Positions 33,795-45,393 of a DNA stretch of 64,000 bases are shown here, one piece after another. This DNA is from Boesenbergia rotunda (Eukaryota; Streptophyta; Magnoliopsida; Zingiberales; Zingiberaceae). Made by a program: the position numbers and the translations under genes. The DNA lies in contig JAGFNQ010001610.1 in NCBI GenBank assembly GCA_024364735.1, positions 124,001 to 188,000 on the forward strand, given 5' to 3'. Under the pieces are notes generated by a model. That model searched no databases and was not told where the DNA came from. It worked only from the letters and a program-made list of their open reading frames with translations. The first letter of the stretch is position 1; each line of letters starts with the position of its first letter.

Positions 33795-35422
33795 TAGCCT
33801 ACATACATGAGAATCATACATTCACCTATTGTTTTCAACCCTTATATAGCTGATAGAAGAGAATATCCATGTGACATGACATGCTGGCCATGCAAGCTGT
33901 CATACGCGCCACCTAGCCCACCACATGTGAGGAGGGTCGAGAGTCGATTGGTTAGGTGGCGCAAGCTTGGGTGCTAGAGAGGATGACCCTTGAGTCATAC
34001 ATCTGGCATGGTCGAGTCATTGGCCAAGTGTTTCCCTCGTCTTCAACTGTCAAGCCAAGGAAGGTTATGACAGCAGAGTACGACAGCTGCAATTGTCAGG
34101 AATTATCGGAGGTTAAGGTCGAAGAGAACCAGCTTGGCAAGAGAATTTCTACTAGAAGGAGCTCCTTTTATATCCAAGCATTAGTCGTTCAACGTCTTAA
34201 GGAGAATGATTGGACCGCATAAGGAGAAGAGGAAATGGCATCCCAGATACATCAATAGCCATTTTTAAAATGAAACTTATGTGTTATAGGTCTTCATCTT
34301 CATTATCATGACATCTTCTTTCTTTCATCCATTTTTAACCATGTATCTAGATGCTACAACTTGACTATTCCTGGGGTAGACGAGTCTAGGTCCACATTTT
34401 GCCTACGAAGCAAATCTAGGAAACAAGTTAGCTCGCAGCCTAACACAGCAGGTTTTCAACCACTATAAGCATCCGATAAAATGCGATGCTATAGAATCTA
34501 ATCCTCAACACAGTGATTCTACTATTGCTCCTTTAACTTGTTATATTTGAGAGTGTTTTAAAGCAATCACCTTAGATATTATATTATTTATTAGATAAGT
34601 AAAATTTATTATTGGGATATATATTCTCTATGTATATGATTTGTTCTTAAACTCAATTATTGAAGTCCACAATATAATTCATAGTATGAGAGAAATTATG
34701 ATTGAATCATAATTAATGTACATATTGAAATATTTCCTAGTAGATAAATTGATGTGACTAGGCATCATCAATTTTATAAGACTATCATATGTGTTCCTTG
34801 CTTTATCCAAATAGTCAGTCTTCATTGGCGGGAAATATTGGGATGTTGAGAGTTAATATATGGATGCTAATTAAGAGTAACTAGTTTATTGGATGTGACC
34901 TATTGTGAAACTTCATGTAATTCTTTACATATCGATGAAGATCTCTTGCAATTCGAGTGTAAGTTTTCTGACTTGAGGTATTCAAGTCAGCATGGTCATA
35001 GAGGCTTACGCTTTGACATCTTAGTAAGATACCTCCTATGAGGTGTAAATCTGAGATGATTGGGTACAATTCGAGATGTCCAGAGGTGTTTAAATAACTC
35101 ACAAATGATTCACCACTCTTTTTATAAGGAAACGTATATTTTATGGTCAAGATTATTACTCGTAAGTTTTTGGTCAAAGCATTACACATAAAGAGGATGA
35201 TCTTCTTAGATACATGTTTGATTCATTCGAATTCATGGGATAAGAAACTACAACTTGGGCTAGGTGTGACGTAGTCAACTTAGTAGGGACTAACACATAA
35301 ATCATATTCTGAACCAAGTGACTATAAGATGAGTGAAAAGAATAGATGTACTAATAACTGTAACTGTTGAAGAATTCAGAATTATTTTGGGATCAATTGT
35401 AAGGTCAATTGAGAGTTATGAT
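33795..35422. other. Sequence between E1 and BD, no gene seen
   Basis: The left edge continues the E1 target site. The rest is AT-rich. The stretch from about 34600 to 35400 reads like decayed non-coding retrotransposon sequence, but I found no paired ends and no protein motif. Confidence 0.45.
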
Positions 35423-36582
35423 TGATAGGACCTTGTCGTTTGCTAGAGGGGGGATGAATAGCTTTTATTCGATTCTTCTTCCTACAACGTTAGCATGCGC
35501 AAGCGAAAATACTAAATAAAACTAAAACAATGCTAACGCGTCACCTTTACGTGGGTCGGAGATGAAGATCTTACTCCACGATTGTCTGTACGGTGGACGA
35601 TCCCGATCCGTCGGTGGATGACTCCCCGGATGACCTCCGGCTAGCTCGTGTAGCTCCTTGTGGGTGAAAAAACCTCGCCACAACCCGGACAACACCTCTG
35701 AGAAACCAAGACTACTAATGCGCTCTAACCAAGCTCATTTCATCAAAACCTCTCAACCAAAACCGAGCCCCTTTAAATAATGCTCAAGGCTAAGAAACCT
35801 GCTGCCAGTTGGCTGGTCCATTACCAGTCGACTGGTCCCACCTAAATTCGACCGTTGCAAGCCCAACGTTCGAATTTCTGGCCACCACCAGTCGACTGCC
35901 CCATTACCAGTCGACTGATCTTTCTGTGGCATATACCAGTCGATTGCCCAGACACCAGTCGACTGGTCCACTTCCCCACCTTTGGTTTCCCCTTCCCGAG
36001 TGCATTACCCTCAGCACTCGAACCCTTGGATTTCCCGAGTACAATTCACTCAGCACTTGAACCTCATGACTTAGCTGACTCTTCACCAGCAGCCTCGATC
36101 CGTTGCCTTCGCGCCCTCTTCGTCTTCGGCTCTCGTCCCTTAGATACGTACACAAGCCCTCGGCTTACCTCCATGTCATCCTTCACGCATGCCTCGAAAT
36201 CCGCATCCCTCGGCTCATCGTCCCTGCTCTAGCAACCTTGACCTGTTGCCTTCAAGCCCTCTTCCATTTTGACCCTCGTCCCTCAAATGTGCACACAAGC
36301 CCTCGGCTTGTCTCCATGCCATCCTTCACGTATGCCTCGAAGTCCGCTTCCCTCGGCTCATCATCCTTGCTATATCCATGGTCCCTCGGATGCGCACACA
36401 AGCTTACGGCTTGCCTCTATGCCATCTTTCATCGTACTCGAAGCCGTCCAGCTAAGTCCATGTGTATCCTGCAAACCTGTACACTCAAATACACATATCA
36501 AAATATAAGGGTGAACCTAACTTAAACTCTTTGCCCAAATATCATAAAACATGGTCACTCCGAACCACAAATTGCCCCAACA
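35423..36582 (-). repeat. BD 3' LTR
   Basis: On the minus strand it starts TGTTGGGGCAATTTG after a polypurine tract and ends CCTATCA at 35423. It carries CAGTCGACTG words at about 35800-35965, followed on the minus strand by a TATA-like TTATTTAAAG at about 35771-35782. A run of similar units with CAAGC...GGCTTG arms lies at about 36090-36440. Small ORFs across it are repeat artefacts. Confidence 0.8.
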
Positions 36583-36990
36583 ATCTCCCCTTTTTTGATG
36601 TTTGGCAATACGTTTAAGTAAGGGAAACAAATAGCAAAAATAATACTAATAACCATTTGGACTTACACTGCCAAGGCTTCACCTTGGACTTACACCGCCA
36701 ATGCATATGCAATGCAAACATGGATCTTATCCCAAGGCATCCCCACACCTAACCTCCCCAAGTTAGGAATTTTTACCAAAACGGGATTTTTAAAACCTCT
36801 CCAAGGCTCCCCCTACATTTAACTTACAAAGGTTTTTTAAGAACCTCTCCAAGGTCCCCCTTACGCCACCAAATGAGCAACAATGCTCCTCCTTTACCTA
36901 AGCTCCCCCTTGACCAAGGATTTCTCGCAAAGTCATGTTTGGTTTCCCACTTAAACCCAACACTTCTCCCCATTTACCACACATCAAAAA
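36583..36990 (-). other. BD 3' internal end and polypurine tract
   Basis: On the minus strand this resembles the tail of element C near 63715-64000 (GGAGAAGTGTTGGGTTTAAG, the CTAACTTGG hairpin unit, TTGGAGAGGTTC). It ends in AAAAAAGGGGAGAT before the LTR. No coding sequence. Confidence 0.7.
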
Positions 36991-37807
36991 TGTTGAGGCA
37001 ATCTATGGTCCGGAGTGACCATGAGTTTTGATGTTTGGGCAAAGGGTTTAAGTTAGGTTTACCCTTGTGTATTTGATATGTGTATGTGAGTGTGCAGGTT
37101 GTGCAGGTTACACATATTGACTTGGCTGGACGGTTTCGGTATGGTGAAGGGTGGCATGGAGACAAGCTGGAGGCTTGTGTGCGCACTTGAGGGACCATGG
37201 ATAACAGGGACGATGAGCAGAGGGGCGCGGACTTCGAGGCATGCGTGAAAGATGGCATGGAGGCAAGCTGGAGGCTTGCGTGCATCCAAGGGACGGGAGC
37301 CGAAGATCAAGAGGGTGCGAAGGCAATAGTCGAGGCTGTCGGTGAGGAGCCAGCTGAGTCGTGAGGGTACGAGTGATGAGTGATTGTACTCGGGAAATCC
37401 TAGGGTTCGAGTGCTGAAAGAAGTGTACTCGGGAAGGGAAACCTTGGGTGTGTGAGTGAACCATTTGACTGCCCTGGGAGCAGTCGACTGATAAAACTCA
37501 CAGAAAGTTTTCGACTGGTAGAGTCAAAAACTAGCCGTTATAACTAACCGTTGAACTGTTGTTTGGCTGGCACCAATCGACTGCCCTGGGAGCAGTCGAC
37601 TGGTGGCGAGGGTTTCAGCCTTAGTTCTATTTAAGAGAACTTCGTGTTGGCTGAGAGGTTTGATGAATTTGGCTTTGGTATTGTTAGCATTGTTTAGTTG
37701 TTAGTTTTGTTTTTATTATATTTTCGTTTGCGCAACTAACAACGTAGGTAGAAGAGAACCGTAAAAGTGCTATTCACCCCCCTCTAGCAACCATCATCGA
37801 TCTTACA
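36991..37807 (+). repeat. A 5' LTR
   Basis: TGTTGAGGCAATC to GATCTTACA, 817 bp. The hairpin word CAGTCGACTG is at about 37475-37605, and a TATA-like TATTTAAG follows at 37628-37635. The 3' copy (49672-50690) is 200 bases longer because it keeps a block (about 50395-50560) missing here. Confidence 0.85.
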
Positions 37808-37809
37808 AG

Positions 37810-37821
37810 TGGTATTAGAGC
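37810..37821 (+). other. A primer binding site
   Basis: TGGTATTAGAGC two bases after the 5' LTR, the same variant of the tRNA-Met site as in E1. Confidence 0.8.
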
Positions 37822-37875
37822 GAAGGACCGCTCTTGTTGGACTAACCGCCAAAGGAGCATAAGCAAGAGGGAAAA

Positions 37876-39495
37876 ATGATGGAAGACAAGCTAGGGGATG
37901 ATATCTACACTCCACCTCCATATGACCATGAAGATTTCGGCTATTGGAAAGCAAGAATAGAGACATGGTTCGGAATGGTGTGGGACCTTAGGATTGCGCT
38001 TGAAGAGTCATTCGAAATTCCAAAGGATAAGCACGGGAAGAAGCTTAGGCCTAGATATTGGAATCAAGAGCAACAAGATCAATCAAAGGCGAATGCAAAG
38101 GCAATTGGTATATTACTTAACATTTTATCTACTAATGTGTTAAGTTGTGTAGGGGAGTATCACAATGCACATGAGCTATGAAAAAAGATAGAAGAATTTC
38201 ATAAGTACCCTACACAAGTTCAAGAGCTCAAGGAAACAAGAGAAATAGTTCAAGAAGAGCAACAAGAAAAAGAATTATCAATATCATCAAGGGAAGTGAG
38301 CTCAATAGCCTAAAAGGAGGAAGAAGAGAGTGAGAGATCATCCACTTCCTCAAGAGAAGAAGAAGAGGTCACCACCTCAAGGATTGAGGGGGAGGAGAGA
38401 CCTTCATCTATACAAGAATAAGAAGAAGCTCCAACCTCCACCAAAGCAAGGAAAAAGGACCACATCACATGCTTTGGGTGCAATGAAAAGGGACACTACA
38501 AGGATAAGTGTCCAAATGATAAGAAAAAGGAGGTAAATCTTACATTGAGTTCAATTCCGTTTAAATCTAACATGGGGTGTAGGAATGGAGAAGCCCAAGA
38601 GAAAAAAAAGAAAATTAGATGCTTCACGTGTGGTGAGCTAGGACACTACCACACGAAGTGCCCAAAGAGTGGAGAGCTCAAGAAAATGGAGCATCTAAGA
38701 AGATGGGAGAAGGAGGAGAGAAAGAAAAGAAGTTTTCAATAAGGAGGAGCTCTAAAGGTATCGGAGGTAATTCCTAACCTTAAGTTAAAATGTAATTCAA
38801 ATTTGAATTCCTCCATGCATATTAAAAATAGTGTTAATTATTCCTCTATGCATGCTAGAATCAATGAAAGATGCTTACTTGTTCCAAATTTTGGATTTAA
38901 ATATAATGATAGGAATAGGAGTAACAAGGTAGATCAAAACCCTAGGAAAAGCATGCATCATGATAGACCTAAGACCTTTATACCTAAGGATCAAGGCATT
39001 AACCCCAAGAAGGGGAGACACATTCCTAGGAAGACTGGTAGGTCTAGGAATGTCCAAGGTGGACATATGAATTCTCGGGTTAGAAATCTAGAAAAGGAAA
39101 ATCAAGCCTTGAGGGCAAGGCTTGATACATTGGAAAAGACCCTAGAAAGATTCAAGGTTGGATCAAAGGGTTTAGACATAGTGTTGGGTAGTCTAAAACC
39201 CAACTATGATAGATCGGGGTTGGGATATCGGCCTAGAGTCTCCAATGCCAACAAAAAGAAGTATGTTGGGGAAGCATACAATTATGACAAAAAGAAGAAG
39301 TCCAAGGATGGCAAGGAGATGCCATCAAAAGGTAAAAAGGATGACTTAACCAAGGACAAGGTATCCAAGGTTAAGAAGGTTAGATTTGTAGATCAAGAAT
39401 CACCGGGAGCTCACCGGTGTGGTCTAGTGTGGATTGAGACACCTAGGGAGGTGGCCAGGGCTAGGAGCTCTAGGAGCCTTTGGGGTCCATGGTAA
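37876..39495 (+). pseudogene. A Gag, four in-frame stops, two zinc knuckles
   Basis: Single frame of 540 codons broken only by stops at 38179, 38311, 38419 and 38740. N-terminal Gag domain (YDHEDFGYWKARIETW), then two CX2CX4HX4C knuckles (CFGCNEKGHYKDKC near 38470 and CFTCGELGHYHTKC near 38620). A coiled-coil stretch near 39060-39150 (ENQALRARLDTLEKTLE) and a Lys-rich tail follow. The stop at 38311 has a counterpart in BD and the one at 38419 has a counterpart in C. Gag is followed directly by non-coding sequence, not pol. Confidence 0.85.
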
Positions 39496-41137
39496 ATGGA
39501 TCTCAAGAGATGGGTTCTCTAGGAAGTCTAGGTGGACTAGGAAATGTGCCAAAAAGGGGTTGGAAGACTTGGGTAAGTCTTAATCCTAGGAAATTGACAC
39601 ATTAAAAGGAGTTTTAGGAAGATAAAGGATGAAAATATGATTATATTTGATAAAATTAAGGTTTAATGGGTAAATACCATATAATTCAGTGCTAGAAATG
39701 AATTGTGGTCAGAAATGAGAAGATATATCAAGAAGAGGCCTAAATTAGGACTTTTGGAGAAGCTTAAATGATACAATTTAGGAGAAGTTGAGTTCCGTGT
39801 CAATCTTGGGATTTGGAGTACATTTGTTTGGAAACATATTTTTCCCAAGTAGAAATAGACTCCACAAATCTCTCCACGAAATTTTAGATTTTTTGGAGAT
39901 TTGTGGAATTAAGTAGACATTTTTGAAAGTGGGTTGAAAACCTGAAATTCAGGTATCAGTCGACTGCCCTGTGGGGCAGTCGACTGATCTTATCCAGAAA
40001 ACTTTCTGTTTGTTTTGGCAGTCGACTGCCCTGGGGGCAGTCGACTGATCCATGGGTATGAAGAGAAATGACATATAAGATGATAGGGTATGACCTTAAA
40101 ATTGAAATCCTTGTTTATGCTCCTTGAATAAAGGTTTACCTCATTGTTTAATGGTGATTGTATGAAATGAGGCTATATGGATATCATGGAATTTAAGGAA
40201 AATTGTTGATTGCTTTAACTTTAATGGATGATATTAAATGATAAGCTCTTGATGAATGAAAGGATATGGAAGTTTCCCCTATGTGACAAATTATAATGGT
40301 TAGCCTTGGCAAACACGTGGAATTATAGATGGATTTGAAAGTTGATACCAAATGCCAAACTTTTTAGGACAATAAAGGATGTACCAAAAGTCAAGCACAT
40401 TTGTATTCTTCATGGAAACATATTTTTCTAAGATAGGAAATATCCAAGCAAATGTGCTTGCAAATCTTTAGATATTTTCGGGTTTTGTTAAGTTCTTTAT
40501 GGACACTAGGGGTAAGGTTGCTTGGGGCAATCCTTGATGGTGTCAAAGGAGGAAGAACTTGGGTGTTAAGTTGGGTAGAACTTAATCGGTGTTATGGTGT
40601 TAAGTTGGGTAGAACTTAACCTAGGTAAATTGAAAATTGGGAAAAGACATAGGTTAAGGGGGAGGTTGCCTCTTGTTTGTCTTAATTTTCATAGGAAATT
40701 TGGATTTTGTGTCAAACTTGAGAATGATGATAGATATATCGTTGCATGTATTTTTCCCAAGTAGGTATAGACACCACAAAGTTCTCCACAAAATTTGGAA
40801 ATTTTTGGAGATTTGTGAAATTTTTGGCGCATTTCTGAATTTGGCCAGAAAAGCTGATTTTCATAGTATCAGTCGACTGCCCTGGGGTGCAGTCGACTGG
40901 TCAGGGCTGGTGTGGGTATCCAACAGCTGATTTGTGTCCAAATGATGCAAAACAAGTGTATAGGGGCTAGTACACATTGTTTATGGTCATTAGGGATTAA
41001 AAGAACCAATGATTGGGATATTGTTCGGTTCTTTTTGATGTTAGGCAAAGGGGGAGAAGTGTTCGGTTTAATTTGGGAAACCAAACACGCCTTTGCGGGA
41101 AACCCTAGGTTTAGGGGGAGATGAGATTATGGGGGAG
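39496..41137 (+). other. A non-coding region after gag with a duplicated module
   Basis: No ORF. A block of about 150 bases (TTTTTCCCAAGTAG...GGAGATTTGTG) followed by CAGTCGACTG hairpins occurs twice. One copy is at about 39810-40050 (words at 39957-40050), the other at about 40740-40899 (words at 40870-40899). A TATA-like ACATATAAG follows the first copy near 40070. No ORF3 follows either copy. Confidence 0.65.
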
Positions 41138-41246
41138 CATGGTGTTGGTGCAGACAGCACCCAAGTCAAACCTGGGTTTTTGATAATGGCAAAGGGTTCA
41201 GATGTTAAGATGTTATTGTGATCTAACTTGTTCACTGAGTGTGCAG

Positions 41247-41475
41247 GAAGAAGTCCTAGGTACACTAGGCAAGAAGTCCTGGCAAAGGGCTGGGCAAAGA
41301 AGTCCTGGTCAAGGACTGGGCAAGAAGACCTGACTGGAAGTCGAGCAAAGAAGTCCTGGTCGAGGACTGGGCAAGAAGTCCTGGCAAAGGGCTGGGCACC
41401 GAAGACCTAACCGAAAGTTGGGCAAGAAGACCTGACCGGAAGTTGGGCACGAAGACCTGGTCAGGTGGATTAGGC
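41247..41475 (+). repeat. E3 LTR array 1: AGTCC...GGACT hairpin units
   Basis: About nine units of roughly 25 bases around AAGAAGTCCTGG and GGGC. Several fold as AGTCC-TGGTCAA-GGACT; others have lost pairing (GACCTGACCGGAAGTTGGG). It occupies the same LTR position as array 1 of E1. The 3' LTR copy is at 48197-48425. Confidence 0.7.
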
Positions 41476-41709
41476 AAAAGTCCAACTGGAGGAGCCGGTT
41501 GGCAAAAGGTAAACTCTCCTGAGAGGAGTAGGTGAGGACGTGTTCCCCGTTGAGGGAACAGTAGGCGTCGGTTCAACCTAGGGTTCCATTTGGGAGACCT
41601 GAAGTCAGAACCAAGACAGCTATGGCTATAACTAATGCTTGTTATGTTTTGGGACTAACCTGAGTTGCAGGATCGAAGGACTGGTCGTCTGCAAGTGAGG
41701 TACTTCATT

Positions 41710-41986
41710 GGGCCTAGGCGCCCGAATGGACACAGGCGCCCGAATGGGCTCAAGCGCCCGTATGGATACGGGCGCCCAAGTGTGAAGGTAAAATCTCAAA
41801 CACAGCTGCGAAGCCACTGAACCAAGGCGGATCAGGCGCCCATGAGGTCACAGGCGCCCCCATCATCTTAGGCGCCCAAGTGGAGGTGGATAAGCGCTGA
41901 CCGAGCCCGCGGATAAGGATTCGCGCAGGGACGACCACGTGTTAGGCGCCCCCAACGTCACAGGCGCCCGTATGAGCATTATAAAA
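41710..41986 (+). promoter_or_regulatory. E3 LTR promoter: GGCGCCCG array plus TATA box
   Basis: Repeated GGCGCCC words, some in hairpin form (CGCCCGTAT-GG-ATACGGGCG near 41755). The last word, GGCGCCCGTATGA, ends four bases before TATAAAAGGGG (TATA at 41980-41986). The 3' LTR keeps the arrangement with TATA at 48929-48935. It is a likely pol II core promoter by position and sequence. Confidence 0.7.
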
Positions 41987-42413
41987 GGGGGCTCACCCCC
42001 AAGGCTTCGATATCCATTCTTTCCAACGCTCCAAACACTTTCACTCAAGCGTTGCGCCCCAGCAAAGTTTAATTTCGAGATTCCAACGTCGATGACGACC
42101 CTCTGCTCTGTAATTCGATCCACCTCGGGCGTCGGTAAAATTTCAGTTTATGAAAGTGTTGTAATTCAGTTTTTCAAATTCTATATCTATACTATCAATT
42201 TGTAAATATCTTTTCGAATATAGAATTGCCCAAAGTAAACGCTCAAGAACCGTGGGCCTTGGAGTAGGAGCCGACCACGACTCCGAACCAAGTAAAAATC
42301 GACTTGTGTTCTTGTGTACTTTATTTCTTTCCGCTGCGCATATTCTTTAACTGTACGAAAATTTTTCATAACGATATTCACCCCCCCTCTATCGTTTTCT
42401 CCGATCCAACAAG

Positions 42414-42425
42414 TGATATCAGAGC
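42414..42425 (+). other. E3 primer binding site
   Basis: TGATATCAGAGC, one base from the usual TGGTATCAGAGC, two bases after the LTR. Confidence 0.75.
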
Positions 42426-42633
42426 GGGTGGCTCAAATTTGGTGCAACCACCAATTTGAGAGTTTTTTTGGATTTTACGAAAATTTTAATTTCTTTTTCA
42501 AATTTTTTTCGTTAATCGAGGTTGGTGCAACACCACTCGATCGTTTTCATTTCGATTAATTTTTTCCCGCACTACTAATCCAAACCAATTCTTGGGACAG
42601 AGTTTCTTTGTTTTTGTTTTTCAGAAAATTATT

Positions 42634-44220
42634 ATGGTCATGCAAGCGGGTTTCAGCACAGCCAGACCACCACTCTTCAGTGGAGAAGATTTCTCCTACT
42701 GGAAGAGTCGGATGGAAGTCCACTTGAAAACTCAGGTGGATATGTGGATTATCATCCATTCTGGCCTTGAAATCCCCAAGAACGCTGAAGGAGTGGCACA
42801 ATACTACTCAGAATGGGACGTCTCGCTGAAGAAAAAGATCGAGGCTGATGCAAAGGTAACCCAAACGTTGCAATGCGGATTAACCAAGGAAGAACTGAAC
42901 CGGGTGGGTCCCTTCAACAGTGCTAAAGAACTCTGGAGCAAACTAATTGAATTGCACGAAGGCACCTCCGACACCAGAATCAGCAAAAGGGATCTGCTGC
43001 CGAACAAACTCTACACCATAAAGATGAATGAGGGTGAATCAGCAGCACAACTCCACACCAGAATCCAGGAGCTGATGAACGACCTGCACACAATCGGTCA
43101 CAAGGTAGAAAATCATGACCTTATCAGGTATACCTTAAATGCTTTCCCAAGAAATACTCTATGGGCATCTATGGTAGATGCTTACAAAGTTTCTAGGGAT
43201 CTTTCAAAAATAAAATTAGATGAATTATTTTCAGAATTAGAATTACATGAACAAACTAACTGCACTGTGACCGAGAAAGATATTGCTTTTCTTGCAGGTA
43301 AAACCTAAGGAAAGGTAGCCAAGAAAAAGCCTCAACCTGTACCTGAGTTTGACTCAGACTCAGACTCAGAAGATAGTGAAGGGGACCAACCCAAGCTGGT
43401 TCGGCTAGCCCGGGACTACTACAAGGAGCTGAAGCATCAGACCAACAGAAGAAAAGCCAACCGAAGAAAGGAAGATCCAGCTGAACCTTCAACTTTAAAG
43501 ACCAAACCAAATGTGACCTGCTACGAATGAAACAAGAAGAGACACTACAAATTAGAATGTCCAAATCTAAAGGAAGCCAAGAAGACTCGAAGGAAGAAGA
43601 CTCTTCAAGCCACGTGGGACAAATCTTCCTCCGAAGAAGAAGAAGAGGCCCCACAGTCAAACCTTCTCACCTTAACCGCTTCGGAAGACATCGACACCGG
43701 ATCGGAATCAGAGCCGGACGATGGAAGGCTCACAATATCGAAAAACGGCCAAATAATGGTAAGTTGTTATTTTGAAATTGAATTATCAAAGTTAATAGCT
43801 TGCTTATCTCGTAACTTGGCGAAAGCCAAAATCCGGGTCGAGTCCCTTCGACAGGAAGTAAAACTCCTGAATGAGGAAGCTGACTCTAGATCCTTGCCTG
43901 AGAAGGTTCAAGAAGGAACCTCTACTCAAGTTGAAAAGCTTGAGAAAGTGAACTCCTCCTTGAAAACTCATGTCAAGGACTTTAGGGCGGCTTTATAACG
44001 ATTTACTTCGAGTTCCAAGCGTCTTGACATGATCCTTGGAAAACAGAAGTCCGTTCTAAATCGGTATCGAACCAAGTCGAGACAACGGTCCTACTATGTT
44101 GTATTGAACCAATCTAGACCCAAAGTTTAGGCATGGGTACCCAAACTTTGCTTGAACAACCAAGCTGGACCAAACTAGTATTGGATCTCCAAGGACAAGA
44201 TTCACATCTTGCCTAATCAT
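42634..44220 (+). pseudogene. E3 Gag, several in-frame stops
   Basis: The N-terminal Gag domain closely follows that of E1 (FSTARPPLFSG, LWSKLIELHEGT, NHDLIRYTLNAFPRN). The frame stays open past stops at 43306, 43528 and 43996 and then a TAG near 44126. The stop at 43528 falls exactly on the second Cys of the zinc knuckle. The tail (AWVPKLC) matches the end of E1 Gag. Nothing like protease or integrase follows. Confidence 0.8.
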
Positions 44221-45057
44221 TACCGTGACTTTAGTCCAGTGGGAGCCAATTTAAAAATAATTTTGATAATTAGATAAATCTCTTTTAATTCCTTAATTTT
44301 AATTGTATGTTTGATTGTTTAGTTATTTCTATAAATTATTATGTTTAGACCTAGGACTGGTTAGACTAAGCACTGAAACGATTTAACTGAAATTTGAACA
44401 ACATAGTATTGGGTGGAGGTGAGATGATAGTACGTTAGGGAAGCCATTTTGGCGGAACTAGTCGAAGCTACCGATCCAAGACCCAAACTAGTTAGACCAA
44501 AATCTTTCAAGGAGTAACTTGAAGATGAATTTTCAATAAAAGGTTTTGTCAAGGAAAGGGTTGATGATCCAATAAGGCTACGGCCAAAGAAGACCTAGTG
44601 CCTTGCCAAGACCTGGAAGCCGATTATTGAAAACTAAATTCACTTTACTATTGTCAGATTTGAATCTAACACAAATTTCAATTAATCTTAGATTCAACCA
44701 TTTTTCAAAACAAATTTAAAACTTAATTGTTTTTAAAATTAATTCAATTTTTCAAAATTAATCATGTTTTTCAAAATAAAATCTTTACTTCTATTAAAAC
44801 CTGTCTCACAAAACCCATAAGGTTAACGTGATTGATAACTATAGACTGGGTGAGATGGTTAGGATCTAACTCAAATTCATCTGTTTTTTTTTATATTTTT
44901 GTCAAGTAAAAACATTGAATCATGCAATTTAGAGCTTAATTGACTTAATTGTTAGCTGGTCAAAAGAGTCAAACCGGGTCAAAAGAGTCAAACTGGGTCG
45001 AAACAGTCAAACCTGGACAAATGGTCAAACTGGTCAATAATCAAACCATGGTCAGAT
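44221..45057 (+). other. E3 spacer where pol is missing
   Basis: About 840 bases with no pol motif in any frame. The part from about 44840 resembles the spacer after E1 pol, so the deletion point is near 44240-44800. Confidence 0.65.
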
Positions 45058-45281
45058 CAGGCGCCCGTGACCTGTCGGGTGCCCCGACTTTCTCTTCGAC
45101 CAAGACAGCAAAAGCTGTCAACCCTTACCCATCTGACCCGGGCGCCGTGACCTATCGGGTGCCCAGGTCTTTGTCTTCATCCAAGGCAGTCAAGTCTGCC
45201 AAAAAGCTACCTTCTGACTCGGGCGTCCGTGACCTTACGGGCGCCCTAATGAACTTCGGCGCCCGTATGACAGTATATAAG
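45058..45281 (+). promoter_or_regulatory. E3 internal promoter-like module: GGCGCCCG array plus TATA box
   Basis: Three hairpin units (for example GGGCGTCCGT-GACCTT-ACGGGCGCCC near 45222-45247) and a last word GGCGCCCGTATGA, then three bases, then TATATAAG (45274-45281). The word-to-TATA join is almost the same as in the E3 LTR, yet this copy is inside the element, about 115 bases before the ORF3 ATG. Confidence 0.65.
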
Positions 45282-45393
45282 GAGCATGGCTCCTTCTTCT
45301 TCCCCCACACCAAAACCAAAACCTTCCTTCACTTCTCTTCTTCCCAAGGCGCCCGGATGCTCCTTCCTCGTCTTCAAACACTCTACTTCAAAA

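Larger units (their letters stand above)
41143..42411 (+). repeat. E3 5' LTR
   Basis: TGTTGGTGCAG to GATCCAACA, 1269 bp. It holds array 1 (41247-41475; AGTCC-TGGTCAA-GGACT units), array 2 (41710-41975; GGCGCCCG words) and a TATA box (41980-41986). Confidence 0.9.

Noticed and set aside
36103..36525. Plus-strand 140-aa ORF and similar Ser/Pro/Cys-rich ORFs at 37108-37464 and 53955-54266
   Set aside because: They are read across LTR repeat units in the antisense direction and recur in every LTR copy; no sign of coding selection.
41228..41576. Repetitive ORFs in the E3 LTR (and 48177-48426)
   Set aside because: Translation of the hairpin array in frame with its unit length; present in both LTRs and not protein-like.
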